Shown piece after piece: positions 15,628-25,298 of a stretch of 64,000 nt of DNA. Both the position numbers and the translations under genes were made by a program. Location: contig JBJEQP010000083.1 in assembly GCA_051881815.1 (NCBI GenBank), forward strand, positions 164,951 through 228,950, in the 5' to 3' direction. Within the stretch, counting starts at the first letter, position 1; the number at the start of each line of letters is the position of its first letter. Below the pieces are notes generated by a model. It made no database searches. It saw nothing but the letters and a program-made list of their open reading frames with translations, and was not told where the DNA came from. The stretch is from UMGS363 sp051881815. GTDB taxonomy: Bacteria > Bacillota > Clostridia > Oscillospirales > Ruminococcaceae.

Positions 15628-16488
15628 ATGGAAAACATTCTTGAAATAAGAGATTTAAAGAAAACCTTTGCAGAAAACAAATTTGCAATAAATATTCCCG
15701 AGCTTGATATCCCCTCGGGCGCTATCGTCGGAATGATTGGCGAAAACGGCGCAGGAAAAACCTCGATACTCCGACTTATAATGAACATTTACGGACGTGA
15801 GAGCGGCAGCATAAAGGGCTTTGACAATGTTGACAATGTTATGGACGAGGCACGGTTCAAGAACCTTGTCGGATTTGTCCCCGATGAGGAATATCTCAAT
15901 ATGGGACTTTCCCCCGAAAAGACCGCAAAAGCGTTTGCAGCGGTTTTCGACAAGTGGGACAGCGGAGTTTTCAAAAAATATATGGATATGTGGCAGATAG
16001 ATACAAAAAAGAAATGCGGAACGCTCTCCAAAGGCACAAAAACAAAGGTAATGCTTGCGCTCGCACTTGCGCACGACCCGAAGCTGCTTATCCTTGACGA
16101 GCCGACAGCAGGACTTGACCCTGCGGCAAGGCTTGAGATACTCGATATCCTCCGTGAATTTGTTTCGGACGGTGAACGCTCGGTCATATTCTCAACGCAT
16201 ATCACGGGCGACCTCGACAAAACCGCTGACTACATCGCAATGATAATTGACGGAAAGCTGAACGAAATGCTCTCCGCCGATGAAGCGCAGGAAAAATATG
16301 CAGTCGTTTCGGGCGAAAAACCTGCTCCGACCGCACTTCTTATCGGCGCAAAGGACACCTCCATCGGCTATGAAGCTCTTGCACTGCGAAAGGATATCCC
16401 ATCGCTCGGAAATGTCAGCGTCCGCACACCGAATTATGAGGATATCCTCGTTCATACGATAATCCGGAACCGTGAGAACAGAAAGTAA
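15628..16488 (+). CDS. ABC transporter ATP-binding protein
   Basis: The ATPase of a small export-type ABC system, 286 residues. Walker A is GENGAGKTS. The signature region is LSKGTKTKVMLALALA (Gly variant of LSGGQ). Walker B is LLILDEPTAGLD, and the H-loop His is in STHITGD. It resembles YtrB/BcrA-type subunits. The start at 15628 was chosen because AAAGG sits about 9 nt upstream; a nearer ATG at 15619 overlaps the regulator stop and has no room for a ribosome site. The two membrane proteins that follow are the likely partners. Confidence 0.92.
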   Translation: MENILEIRDLKKTFAENKFAINIPELDIPSGAIVGMIGENGAGKTSILRLIMNIYGRESGSIKGFDNVDNVMDEARFKNLVGFVPDEEYLNMGLSPEKTAKAFAAVFDKWDSGVFKKYMDMWQIDTKKKCGTLSKGTKTKVMLALALAHDPKLLILDEPTAGLDPAARLEILDILREFVSDGERSVIFSTHITGDLDKTADYIAMIIDGKLNEMLSADEAQEKYAVVSGEKPAPTALLIGAKDTSIGYEALALRKDIPSLGNVSVRTPNYEDILVHTIIRNRENRK

Positions 16489-16499
16489 GGGGCATTGAT

Positions 16500-17246
16500 A
16501 TGAAGTACTTTAAATCAACTCTTGTTGCTTGGCGCAGAACGGGAATGAACACCGCCAATTATATGATGAACCTCTTTTCTCTCATGGCTGTCGTTCTGAT
16601 AATAACTGCTGCTTTCAGCGGCGATAATGAGGGTCATGCCGTGGCAATAATAGGGATTCTTCTCCTCGGGATGACGGTGTTTTTCACCCATATAGAGCTT
16701 ACAAGCCGATACGGTACGTTTTTCGGTGGAAAAAAGTATGAGCGCAGCGGCTTGCTTTTTAACCTAAAGCCCGAAAAAATGCTTCAGGTGATGCCGTTTT
16801 CACGGGAAGAAGCTATTCGTTCGTATGTTGGCATCGAACGTTTTACGGAATTCCTTGTTTGGATACCTATGGCTGTTTTCGGCGTAAAAGCCGTTATGCA
16901 GAGCTTTTCCACAACAATTGTTATCGCCGGAAGTGCGCTGTTTATATTTTTGACAGTAAGCTTAACGGTGTATGAAAAAGCCGTGCTGACCTACGACGGT
17001 CAAAATATATCGAAAGCAAATTCATTTAATATGATATATGGCTTTATTATGCTGTTTTATGTTATGAACGAAGAAAGCTTTGTCAAATCCGAATTCAATA
17101 TGCCTGTTCTTTCGGTAATATTCGGAGCAATGACGTTAATTGCGGCTGTTGTGTGCTTTATTATCTTGAATAAGTATCATAAACAGCTTATAAGCGACTG
17201 CAAAAGCCGTTCGTTTTCGGGCGAGCCGATCGGAGGTGTGAAATGA
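16500..17246 (+). CDS. ABC-2-like membrane subunit
   Basis: A 248-residue protein with about six membrane helices and no recognisable enzyme motif. It follows the ATPase gene by 11 bp and overlaps the next gene by 4 bp (ATGA), so it is almost certainly the permease of the same system. The substrate is unknown; YtrA-regulated systems often answer to cell-envelope stress or antimicrobial peptides, but nothing here shows that directly. Confidence 0.8.
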   Translation: MKYFKSTLVAWRRTGMNTANYMMNLFSLMAVVLIITAAFSGDNEGHAVAIIGILLLGMTVFFTHIELTSRYGTFFGGKKYERSGLLFNLKPEKMLQVMPFSREEAIRSYVGIERFTEFLVWIPMAVFGVKAVMQSFSTTIVIAGSALFIFLTVSLTVYEKAVLTYDGQNISKANSFNMIYGFIMLFYVMNEESFVKSEFNMPVLSVIFGAMTLIAAVVCFIILNKYHKQLISDCKSRSFSGEPIGGVK

Positions 17247-17971
17247 TGAAAAAATACTATTCCGAAATTTTTAACGGTGTTCAGAAAAATTCACTTAGAT
17301 TACTTGTGATAGTGGATATTTTTATTCCTATAATGACAATGCTTCCGTTTTATGATGAGGATGTAGAAAGGATACTTATATTTTGGGGTGCGATCTTTTC
17401 GCATTTAATGCTTTATTCTATCTTTGCGATAACGTTCGGTTTTATCGGACCTTTGCCGTCAAATAAAAAGAGTATGGAATGGTTTGCACAGATGTACAAT
17501 TCGGCGAACGGCAATCCAAGCTGCTATTTTATGAACTGCATTATCCCCGTAAAGCGAAAGGAGCTTCTTGACCTGCCCGTAAAGCTGCTGCTCGGAACAA
17601 CAGCGGTGCATTGTCTTTCGCTTATCGCGATCTCATTCATTGGCGGCGAGGATATGTCAAAGCTGAGTACAGCGATCGTTATAATTGAGGCTTTGTGTAT
17701 AATTTTCACTCCCATTGCTATGATGAGCGTGAAAAGGAAAAATAACATATTAGGTATTCTTATGATCGTTGGAGCATCTGTATTAATGTTAATGCTTTGT
17801 GTCTTAATTATTGCAGCCGACATGATCGAAATAACATCTTTACCGCTTCCGATACTTCCTCTTCCGATAAGAATAGCAATTATCATAGCGGCAATGCTGT
17901 GTAACATCCTCTTTTTTCACAAAACCGTTTACAACGGCGAATTTGCAAGGAACGGTGAAAAAACCATATGA
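17243..17971 (+). CDS. Second membrane subunit of the GntR-linked ABC system
   Basis: A 242-residue protein with about six hydrophobic helices. The ATG overlaps the previous stop, and GGAGGTG lies just before it. The sequence is not similar to the first permease apart from hydrophobic pattern, suggesting a heteromeric membrane domain. It ends the operon; the next gene is convergent, with only 3 bp between the stop codons. Confidence 0.78.
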   Translation: MMKKYYSEIFNGVQKNSLRLLVIVDIFIPIMTMLPFYDEDVERILIFWGAIFSHLMLYSIFAITFGFIGPLPSNKKSMEWFAQMYNSANGNPSCYFMNCIIPVKRKELLDLPVKLLLGTTAVHCLSLIAISFIGGEDMSKLSTAIVIIEALCIIFTPIAMMSVKRKNNILGILMIVGASVLMLMLCVLIIAADMIEITSLPLPILPLPIRIAIIIAAMLCNILFFHKTVYNGEFARNGEKTI

Positions 17972-17974
17972 TCA

Positions 17975-18784
17975 TCACGACCTGCCGTAGCTCTGCACGA
18001 CTTCGAGCAGGTCGCTTTCGGATATGTCCTTCGGCGTGACAATTAGTCCCCCGTCCGAATCAATGTCGAAACCGTGATAAGCGCAGGCAAGCCATACAAG
18101 GTGAGCGCACTGCGTTCCTGCGATGTTTTCTCGGTCGGGATATTTCTTGGAGAAAACACCTGTCAAAAGTCGGTATGGCTTGTCGCAAAGAAGTTCAAGC
18201 GCAGTATCGGCGATATCCGAGCGCAGCTGCTCGTCTGCATCTTTTAACCGCAGAACGAGAAAATTCGGATAGTGCCGCCATTTCTCAATATCCTGTATGC
18301 AGGTGTCCTGACCGATAACGACCGCTTCAAGCGTTTTTCCCTCTTCTGCATCAATAACGATAGCGGCGTGACCGTTCCTCCACGAAAAAACGCTTGACGA
18401 ATGAGTGATAAGGATATCACCTTTTTCGATAAAGTCAAGCGTAACGGTCGGAGCTTCGACATACTCCTCACTTGAAAACGGGGAATTTGCAAAGCGCTCA
18501 TACTCGACCTCGGAATAGTAATTGTCCTGATAAAACTCAAGCTTTTCAAGGTCGGTCAGCTTCATCACGGCGGCTCTTCCGAGTCCCGTTTGCTCAAATA
18601 TCAGTTCAAGTTCGCTTTCCGTAAGCGTTTCGGGCACTTTTTTCACTATATTTTCAAGGCTTTTCCGCTCGGCTTTGGGATAAATATGCGCCATTGGCTC
18701 AATGTAAAGCAGAGATGATGAATACATTGCCAGAACAAGGCATATCCCAAGAAACCATAGCATTATTTTTCTTTCGTTTTTCAT
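17975..18784 (-). CDS. Permuted NlpC/P60-like (YiiX-type) membrane-anchored hydrolase
   Basis: A 269-residue protein with an N-terminal membrane anchor (about residues 8-28) and an extracellular domain. GDILITHSSSVFSWRNGHAAI (about 122-142) supplies the His, and GTQCAHLVWLAC (about 218-229) the Cys of a permuted papain-like fold; LIVTPKDISESDLL near the end is also typical of this group. Related proteins act on lipids or peptidoglycan. The exact target is unknown. The ribosome site is weak (GAG only). It faces the ABC operon and lies past the glg operon terminator. Confidence 0.7.
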   Translation of the reverse strand: MKNERKIMLWFLGICLVLAMYSSSLLYIEPMAHIYPKAERKSLENIVKKVPETLTESELELIFEQTGLGRAAVMKLTDLEKLEFYQDNYYSEVEYERFANSPFSSEEYVEAPTVTLDFIEKGDILITHSSSVFSWRNGHAAIVIDAEEGKTLEAVVIGQDTCIQDIEKWRHYPNFLVLRLKDADEQLRSDIADTALELLCDKPYRLLTGVFSKKYPDRENIAGTQCAHLVWLACAYHGFDIDSDGGLIVTPKDISESDLLEVVQSYGRS

Positions 18785-18871
18785 TGTTGATTATCTCGTT
18801 CTGTGGTTTTGGTTGTATGACTATTATGTCCTCGATGAGATTTTTTATCAAAAGGAAACCTCTAAAAAAAT

Positions 18872-18914
18872 AAACGGCGTATATCACGAAATTGCTCGTG
18901 ATATACGCCGTTTT
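18872..18914. terminator. Terminator after the glycogen operon
   Basis: AAACGGCGTATATCACGA and TCGTGATATACGCCGTTT form an 18-bp stem with a 6-base loop. On the minus strand it is followed by ATTTTTTT. It may also stop rightward transcripts. Confidence 0.8.
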
Positions 18915-18955
18915 GTGTGAAATTTGTTTTTTAAAGTAAACTAACGGTAGGTAAT

Positions 18956-18988
18956 AATTACGAATTACGCATTACGAATTACGCATTA
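18956..18988. repeat. ATTACG-type short repeat
   Basis: AATTACGAATTACGCATTAC and its continuation. The same imperfect 7-9 bp units occur at 35034, 51151, 52291, 57430, 60680 and 62135. Confidence 0.75.
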
Positions 18989-18993
18989 AAACT

Positions 18994-20412
18994 TTACTCT
19001 CCGACAAGCTCACGGTAAAGTCCGAGATAGAGTTCAGCCGAGGTATCCCAGCTGCAGTCGGTAGTCATTGCTGTGTGCATGATGTACTTCCAACGCTTCT
19101 TGTCGTTGTATGCTTCGCGCGCACGTCTTGTTGCGTCGAGCATATCGTGTGCGTTATAGGTCTTGAAGGTGAAGCCGTTGCCCTCTGCATCGCCTGCATC
19201 CTTGATACTGTCACGAAGGCCGCCTGTTTCACGGACTATCGGAATAGTACCGTAGCGGAGCGAGATCATCTGCGCAAGTCCGCAGGGTTCGCTCTGTGAA
19301 GGCATGAGGAACATATCAACGCCTGCATAAATTCTTCTTGCGAGTGCAGGAACAAAGCCGATAGTTGCACTTACCTTGTCGGGATGTCTCCAAGCCATTT
19401 CCTTGAAGAAGTCTTCATAGATCTTTTCGCCGGAGCCGACAATTGCAAACTTATAGCCAAGTCTGAGCATATCCTCGAAAACATACTTGATAAGGTCGAT
19501 ACCCTTATGGGAAACAAAGCGTGTTACGATACCGATAACAGGCTCGTCGCCATCCTGAAGGTTGAGCTCGGAGAGAAGAGCCTTCTTGCACTCTTCCTTA
19601 CCCTTTGTATTCTTGACGGTGAAGTTCTTCGGAATGAGCGGATCGGTCGAGGGGTCGTAGAGAGCTGTGTCGATACCGTTTAGGAAGCCGCAGAGCTTAT
19701 ACTGCTTATCTGCAAGCGCTCTGTCAAGTCCGTGTGAATACCACGGGTCAAGGATCTCCCATGCGTAGCTCGGAGAAACTGTCGTGATCTTGTCGGCAGT
19801 TTCAAATGCAGCCTTCATGAGGTTTACGCAGCCGTCATATTCGAGCAGCTTTGTATGATACATCGGGATGCCGAGTACTTCGTTGAGTACCTCCATGCCG
19901 TACTTACCCTGATACTGGATATTATGGATAGTGAATACAGTCTTGATATTGTCAAAGCCGTACTGGTACTTATAGAAGATGTTGTAGTAAACGGGAACGA
20001 GAGCTGTCTGCCAGTCGTTGCAGTTGATAACATTGGGCTTCCAGCCGATATACTTGAGCATTTCCATTATCGCTCTTGAGAGGAATACGAAACGCTCGCA
20101 GTCATCATAGAAACCGTAAAGTCCATCTCTTCCGAAGTAGTATTCGTTATCGAGGAGATAGTAGGTAACACCGTTCACTTCTCCCTTGAAAACGCCGCAG
20201 TACTGCTTTCTCCAGCCTACGTCAACGGTAAAATTTGTAATAAATTCAAGCTGGCTGCGGAGTTCCGGCTTAACGTTCTTATAAAGCGGAAGAACGACTC
20301 TTGCATCGTGACCTGCTTTAACAAGAGCAGCAGGAAGTGAACCTGCAACATCTGCAAGTCCGCCTGAAGCTGCATAAGGGAGCGCTTCGGAAGCTGCATA
20401 TAATATCCTCAT
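18994..20412 (-). CDS. glgA: Glycogen synthase (ADP-glucose)
   Basis: Extends alpha-1,4-glucan chains from ADP-glucose, GT5 family, 472 residues. YAASGGLADVAGSLP near residue 15 is the ADP-glucose loop; the usual Lys of K-x-G-G-L is Ala-Ser here. FTIHNIQYQGKYG, VSPSYAWEI and PSQSEPCGLAQMISLRYGT (catalytic Glu region) are clear. AAAGGATG precedes the ATG. It is the last gene of the glgB-C-D-A run, but 412 bp of tandem repeats separate it from glgD, so its expression may be set apart from the others. Confidence 0.95.
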   Translation of the reverse strand: MRILYAASEALPYAASGGLADVAGSLPAALVKAGHDARVVLPLYKNVKPELRSQLEFITNFTVDVGWRKQYCGVFKGEVNGVTYYLLDNEYYFGRDGLYGFYDDCERFVFLSRAIMEMLKYIGWKPNVINCNDWQTALVPVYYNIFYKYQYGFDNIKTVFTIHNIQYQGKYGMEVLNEVLGIPMYHTKLLEYDGCVNLMKAAFETADKITTVSPSYAWEILDPWYSHGLDRALADKQYKLCGFLNGIDTALYDPSTDPLIPKNFTVKNTKGKEECKKALLSELNLQDGDEPVIGIVTRFVSHKGIDLIKYVFEDMLRLGYKFAIVGSGEKIYEDFFKEMAWRHPDKVSATIGFVPALARRIYAGVDMFLMPSQSEPCGLAQMISLRYGTIPIVRETGGLRDSIKDAGDAEGNGFTFKTYNAHDMLDATRRAREAYNDKKRWKYIMHTAMTTDCSWDTSAELYLGLYRELVGE

Positions 20413-20440
20413 TTAAAAAGACATCCTTTCAATATTTAAG

Positions 20441-20824
20441 GTTTGTATTATGTTTTATTTTGGGGCAGCTTATTTTCAAGTTTTGAATAAGCTGCCTGTG
20501 AACTCGCCGCAGGGCGACCTCTGCATTATGAAACCTTTAAGTTTGTATTATGTTTCGTTACCGGGCAGATTATTTTCAGGTTTTAAATAGGTTACCTGCG
20601 AAGCCGCTGCAGGGCGATCCCTGCATTATGAAACCTTTAAGTTTGTATTATGTTTCGTTACCGGGCAGATTATTTTCAGGTTTTAAATAGGTTACCTGCG
20701 AAGCCGCTGCAGGGCGATCCCTGCATTATGAAACCTTTAAGTTTGTATTATGTTTCGTTACCGGGCAGATTATTTTCAGGTTTTAAATAGGTTACCTGCG
20801 AAACCGCTGCAGGGCGATCCCTGC
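20441..20824. repeat. Exact 100-bp tandem repeat, about 3.8 copies, between glgD and glgA
   Basis: Units start at 20441, 20541, 20641 and 20741 with GTTTGTATTATGTTT. Units 2-4 are nearly identical and unit 1 is diverged. The last unit is cut precisely at the glgD stop codon. Each unit contains TGCAGGG-CGAT-CCCTGCA, a tight hairpin, and unit 1 also has GCAGCTTATT/AATAAGCTGC. The array occupies the leader of glgA. Confidence 0.9.
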
Positions 20825-21949
20825 TTAGATCTCTGCGCCCTTGCCGAGGTAAAGAGGATAGTTCTGCGAACCTGTGAGCATACGCATATCGCTGATCTTT
20901 ACGTTCTTGTCGGAAACAACACAGGAAATTTCGCACTTTGCGCCAACGCTTGTGTCCTGCATAAGGATGCAGTTCTTGATAACTGCGCCCTTGCCGACCT
21001 TTACGCCGCGGAAAAGGATGCTGTTTTCAACTGTGCCCTCGATAATGCAGCCGTCACCTATAAGTGAGTTCTTCACCTTTGCGTCGATACCGAACTTTGC
21101 AGGCGGATTATCTCTTACCTTTGTGTAGATAGGACGGTTTGCAAGGAAGAGCTTCTCTCTGTTTTCTGTGTTAAGAAGATTCATGTTTGCCTTGTAGAAG
21201 GTATCCATTGAAGTGATCTTGCTGTAATAGCCGTCAAAGCGGTAAGCCATGATCTTATATTCATGAGTTCTTGCCTGAAGAATATCCTTTTCAAAGCTTA
21301 CAAGTCCTCTGGAATTAGCTTCAAGAACGATGTTCTTGAGGAATTCCTTTGAGAGAACGAACATATTGAGTGAAACGTTGCAAGCGCCGCTGATATAAGG
21401 ATTTGTGAGAACGTCAACAACTCTGCCGTCATCGTTGATGCCGAAAACGGTTGCCTTCTGTGCCTGTTCAGCGGTAAGAACATCGTTTGCATAAACAGCA
21501 GTGATGTCTGCGCCGGATGCGATGTGGGAATCGACCATAGCCGCAAAATCAACGTTGGCAACAACGTCACAGTCGGAAAGAACAACATAATCAGCGTCGG
21601 AAGTCTTTATGAAATCCCATACACCGTAGAGAGCTTCAAGTCTGCCTCTGTACATACCGCTTGAAACGTGGCTGAAAGGAGGAAGAAGGTGAAGTCCGCC
21701 GTTCTTGCTTGCAAGATCCCATTCACGTCCCGAGCCGATGTGGTCGAGAAGTGACTGATAGTTGGATTTTGTGATAACGCCGACCTCATCGATACCGCTG
21801 TTTACCATACTGGAAAGAGGGAAATCAATGAGTCTGTAACGTCCGCCGAAAAGAACGCTTCCCATTGTTCTTTCCTTTGTAAGATCGGCAATGGTATTGT
21901 CGTGCATATTTGAGAAAATAAGTCCCAAGATCTTTTTATTTCTGCTCAT
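20825..21949 (-). CDS. glgD: GlgD, regulatory paralogue of ADP-glucose pyrophosphorylase
   Basis: A 374-residue nucleotidyltransferase-like protein. It keeps the fold (GGRYRLIDFPLSSMVNSGID, left-handed beta-helix at the C-terminus) but the N-terminal loop GLIFSNMHDNTI lacks the GGxGxRL phosphate loop of active enzymes. In Firmicutes GlgD pairs with GlgC and alters its activity. AAGGAGG precedes the ATG. It begins 20 bp after glgC. Confidence 0.93.
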   Translation of the reverse strand: MSRNKKILGLIFSNMHDNTIADLTKERTMGSVLFGGRYRLIDFPLSSMVNSGIDEVGVITKSNYQSLLDHIGSGREWDLASKNGGLHLLPPFSHVSSGMYRGRLEALYGVWDFIKTSDADYVVLSDCDVVANVDFAAMVDSHIASGADITAVYANDVLTAEQAQKATVFGINDDGRVVDVLTNPYISGACNVSLNMFVLSKEFLKNIVLEANSRGLVSFEKDILQARTHEYKIMAYRFDGYYSKITSMDTFYKANMNLLNTENREKLFLANRPIYTKVRDNPPAKFGIDAKVKNSLIGDGCIIEGTVENSILFRGVKVGKGAVIKNCILMQDTSVGAKCEISCVVSDKNVKISDMRMLTGSQNYPLYLGKGAEI

Positions 21950-21969
21950 TGTAAAAGTTCCTCCTTATT

Positions 21970-23172
21970 TTAAACATTTTCCGAAATGATCTGCTTCGGA
22001 AGAACCTTTGCATTTTCGGAGACATTGATGTTATGACCTACAACTGCGATGCCCCAGTCATCTCTGTTGTCGAAGGTCTCGGGTCTTGCACCGATCTGCG
22101 CACCTTCGCCTACAACGCAGTTCTCGCCGACGATAGCGTACTCAACAACAGCGCCGGACTTGATCACGGAACCGGGCATGATGATCGAATCGGTAACTGT
22201 TGCGCCGGGTTCGATCTTAACGCCCTCAAAAATTACGGAGAAGTCGACCTTTCCTTCAACATTGCAGCCATCGGTTATCATCGAGTTTTCAACAACAGCG
22301 TTTTCGCCGATATACTGCGGAGGAAGAACAGGGTTTCTTGAATACATCTTCCAGTCGGGGTCGTAAAGGTCGATAGGGATGTTCGGATTGAGAAGATCCA
22401 TGTTAGCTTCCCAGAGGGAATCGAGTGTTCCTACGTCCTTCCAGTAGCCTTCAAATGCGTAAGCAACGAGCTTTTCGCCTGCCTTCATCATGTTCGGGAT
22501 GATAGCCTTGCCGAAATCCTTATCTTCCTCGGGATTGTTCTCGTTTTCGATAAGGTACTGCTTGAGCTTCGACCATGTGAATATGTAGATACCCATTGAA
22601 GCCAGTGTGGAACGGGGATTCTTCGGCTTTTCTTCAAAGTCAATGATATCGCCCTCATTGTTTGTGATCATAATGCCGAAACGGGACGCTTCCTCCATAG
22701 GAACGTCAAGAACAGCGATAGTCGCATCAGCTTTCTTTGCCTTATGATGTTCGAGCATATCATTGTAGTCCATCTTGTAGATATGGTCACCCGAAAGGAT
22801 AACAACATATTCGGGGTCATATCTGTCAACGAAGGAAATGTTCTGATAAATAGCGTTTGCAGTTCCCTTATACCATTCTGCTCCGAGAGCTGTCTGGTAC
22901 GGAGGCAGACAGTGAGCACCGCCGTACTGCTTGTCAAGATCCCAAGGCTGACCGTTTCCGATATAATCGTGAAGCACGAGCGGCTGATACTGTGTGAGAA
23001 CGCCGACAGTATCAATACCCGAGTTTACGCAGTTGGAAAGCGGAAAGTCGATGATCCTGTATTTGCCGCCGTAAGGAACGGCAGGCTTTGCCATATCGTG
23101 TGTGAGAGCGTATAAACGGCTGCCCTGTCCACCTGCAAGGAGCATTGCCACGCATTCTTTTTTAGTGTACAT
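21970..23172 (-). CDS. glgC: Glucose-1-phosphate adenylyltransferase
   Basis: Makes ADP-glucose from glucose 1-phosphate and ATP. The 400-residue protein starts with AMLLAGGQGSRLYALT, the catalytic nucleotide loop. KPAVPYGGKYRIIDFPLSNC, LSGDHIYKMDY and FEEKPKNPR follow, with a C-terminal beta-helix for assembly. GGGAGG precedes the ATG. It is 29 bp after glgB and 20 bp before glgD, so the three are cotranscribed. Confidence 0.96.
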   Translation of the reverse strand: MYTKKECVAMLLAGGQGSRLYALTHDMAKPAVPYGGKYRIIDFPLSNCVNSGIDTVGVLTQYQPLVLHDYIGNGQPWDLDKQYGGAHCLPPYQTALGAEWYKGTANAIYQNISFVDRYDPEYVVILSGDHIYKMDYNDMLEHHKAKKADATIAVLDVPMEEASRFGIMITNNEGDIIDFEEKPKNPRSTLASMGIYIFTWSKLKQYLIENENNPEEDKDFGKAIIPNMMKAGEKLVAYAFEGYWKDVGTLDSLWEANMDLLNPNIPIDLYDPDWKMYSRNPVLPPQYIGENAVVENSMITDGCNVEGKVDFSVIFEGVKIEPGATVTDSIIMPGSVIKSGAVVEYAIVGENCVVGEGAQIGARPETFDNRDDWGIAVVGHNINVSENAKVLPKQIISENV

Positions 23173-23201
23173 TCATTTTTCCTCCCATTGGATTTACTTT
23201 T

Positions 23202-25298
23202 TTATTTTTTCAGGGAACCTTTTGAACCTGTTGACTTTGATGTTTTGGTTTTTGTCCCTGCTGATTGCGATTTTGTTTTTGCTGTTCCGGTCTTCTTTGC
23301 TGTTTTTGCGGTTTCGGAGGTCTTTGCTGATCTTGCAGTCTTTGCGGAAGCAGCGTCAGCCTTCGGCGTGCGCTTTCTTGCCGGAACGAACTTGAACAGC
23401 ATTGCGGAAAGCGGAGGGATATCAATGGATATCGACTGTTCATAGCCGTGCATTGAAAAATCCTCTGTTTTCTTCTTTTTGTTATCTACAGAACCGTTTC
23501 CGCCGTATTTCGGATCATCGGTGGAAAGTACCTGCTGCCAGTATCCCTCTTTCGGAACGCCTATGCGGTAGTTTTCACGCCTAACCGGAACGAAGTTGCA
23601 AACGATAATTACTTCGTTGCCCTCATCGTCGATCCTTCGGAACGAGATAACGCTCTGGAGATAGTCATCGTGGCATATCCACGAGAAGCCGTTCCAGTCG
23701 TCATCATGCTGCCAGAGCGGAGAATTCTCAAGATAGAACTTGTTGAGATCCTTGCTGAACTGCTTGATCTGTGCATGGATAGGCTCGTCAAGGAGCTGCC
23801 AGTCAAGTCCTCTTTCATAGTTCCATTCGTTCTCCTGAGCGAATTCGTTGCCCATGAATGAGAGCTTCTTGCCCGGGTGCATTGCCATATACGTCATGAA
23901 TGTACGCAGTGTAGCAAATTTATCTGTATTATACATTCCGCTCATCTTGCGCCAGAGCGAGCATTTTCCGTGAACGACCTCATCGTGTGAGATCGGAAGG
24001 ATGAAGTTTTCGCTGAAGCAGTAGAAGAACGAGAATGTGAGCTTGCCATGATTGTTTGCACGGTAGATAGGATCGAGCTTCATGTAGTCAAGGCTGTCGT
24101 TCATCCAGCCCATGTTCCATTTGAAATTGAAGCCAAGTCCGCCGACATCCGCAGGCTTTGTAACGAGCGGCCAAGCGGTCGATTCCTCTGCGATCATGAG
24201 CGTGTTTGGATTTCTTCCGAAAACAGCGGTGTTGAGCGCTCTCAGGAATTCAACAGCCTCATAGTTTTCACGTCCGCCGTCCTTGTTCGGGCGCCATTCG
24301 CCGTCACGTCTGTCGTAGTCAAGATAGAGCATTGAAGCAACAGCGTCAACACGCAGACCGTCAACATGGAATTTCTCTATCCAGTATAAAGCGTTTGAAA
24401 TGAGGAAGGATCTGACCTCGTTCCTGCCGAAGTCAAAAACTCTTGTTCCCCAGGAGGTATGCTCCTTTTTGAGCGGATCGGTATATTCATAGCAGCAGTC
24501 GCCGTCAAATTCAAAAAGACCTGCTGCGTCCTTCGGGAAGTGCGCAGGAACCCAGTCAAGGATAACGCCGAAGCCGTTTTTATGGAAAATGTCGATCATC
24601 TTCATGAAGTCGAACGGCGTGCCGTAGCGTGAGGTCGGCGCATAATAACCGATTATCTGATATCCCCACGAGCCGTCATAAGGATACTCCGCAAGCGGCA
24701 TAAGCTCGATATGGGTGTAGCTCATTTCCTTGAGGTAAGGAACCATTTCCTCTGCAAATTTCACATAATTGAACGGTTCGCCGTTCTCGTACGTTTTCCA
24801 GGAACCGAGATGCACCTCGTAGATATTCATCGGGCTTTTATAGACATTTGTCTTCGCCTTTTTCTCATACCATGCCTTATCCGTCCATTTAAAGCCGTCA
24901 ATATCAAAATATTTTGTAGCTGTTGCAGGACGGGTTTCCATGTGAGTTCCGTAAGGGTCAGCTTTCAGAACGATGCTCCGATGTTGTGTTTCGATACTGT
25001 ATTTATATGTAAAATACTGTTCAACATTTTCAACAAAGCATACCCACGATTCATCATCGACAAGCTTTGTCATGGGGTTTTTACGTCTGTCCCAATTATT
25101 GAAATCGCCTACGAGAGAAACAGAAGCGGCATGGGGTGCCCATACACGAAAGTAAACTCCCTTTTTACCGTCTTTTGTGCCCTTGTGCGCACCAAAAAAA
25201 TCGTAAGCTGCGACCGAAGTGCCCTCATGAAATATATGAAGCGGAAAGCGGCAGTCGAGCTCATCTGATCCTGCAGTTTTTTTTCTGCTGTTCGGCAT
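23202..25298 (-). CDS. glgB: 1,4-alpha-glucan branching enzyme with lysine-rich tail
   Basis: Introduces alpha-1,6 branches into glycogen (GH13). The 698-residue protein has a CBM48-like N-terminal domain (about 30-130) and the four GH13 regions: ILDWVPAHFP, GLRVDAVASM (nucleophile Asp), MIAEESTAWP (acid Glu) and PISHDEVVHGK. The C-terminal beta domain ends near LSAMLFKFVPAR. After it comes an unusual tail (642-698) made almost only of Lys, Ala, Thr, Ser and Gly, with about 15 Lys. AAGGAG lies before the ATG. It is the first gene of the glg operon. Confidence 0.95.
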   Translation of the reverse strand: MPNSRKKTAGSDELDCRFPLHIFHEGTSVAAYDFFGAHKGTKDGKKGVYFRVWAPHAASVSLVGDFNNWDRRKNPMTKLVDDESWVCFVENVEQYFTYKYSIETQHRSIVLKADPYGTHMETRPATATKYFDIDGFKWTDKAWYEKKAKTNVYKSPMNIYEVHLGSWKTYENGEPFNYVKFAEEMVPYLKEMSYTHIELMPLAEYPYDGSWGYQIIGYYAPTSRYGTPFDFMKMIDIFHKNGFGVILDWVPAHFPKDAAGLFEFDGDCCYEYTDPLKKEHTSWGTRVFDFGRNEVRSFLISNALYWIEKFHVDGLRVDAVASMLYLDYDRRDGEWRPNKDGGRENYEAVEFLRALNTAVFGRNPNTLMIAEESTAWPLVTKPADVGGLGFNFKWNMGWMNDSLDYMKLDPIYRANNHGKLTFSFFYCFSENFILPISHDEVVHGKCSLWRKMSGMYNTDKFATLRTFMTYMAMHPGKKLSFMGNEFAQENEWNYERGLDWQLLDEPIHAQIKQFSKDLNKFYLENSPLWQHDDDWNGFSWICHDDYLQSVISFRRIDDEGNEVIIVCNFVPVRRENYRIGVPKEGYWQQVLSTDDPKYGGNGSVDNKKKKTEDFSMHGYEQSISIDIPPLSAMLFKFVPARKRTPKADAASAKTARSAKTSETAKTAKKTGTAKTKSQSAGTKTKTSKSTGSKGSLKK

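Noticed and set aside
20441..20824. CRISPR array
   Set aside because: The period is 100 bp of continuous repeat without unique spacers and no cas genes are present.
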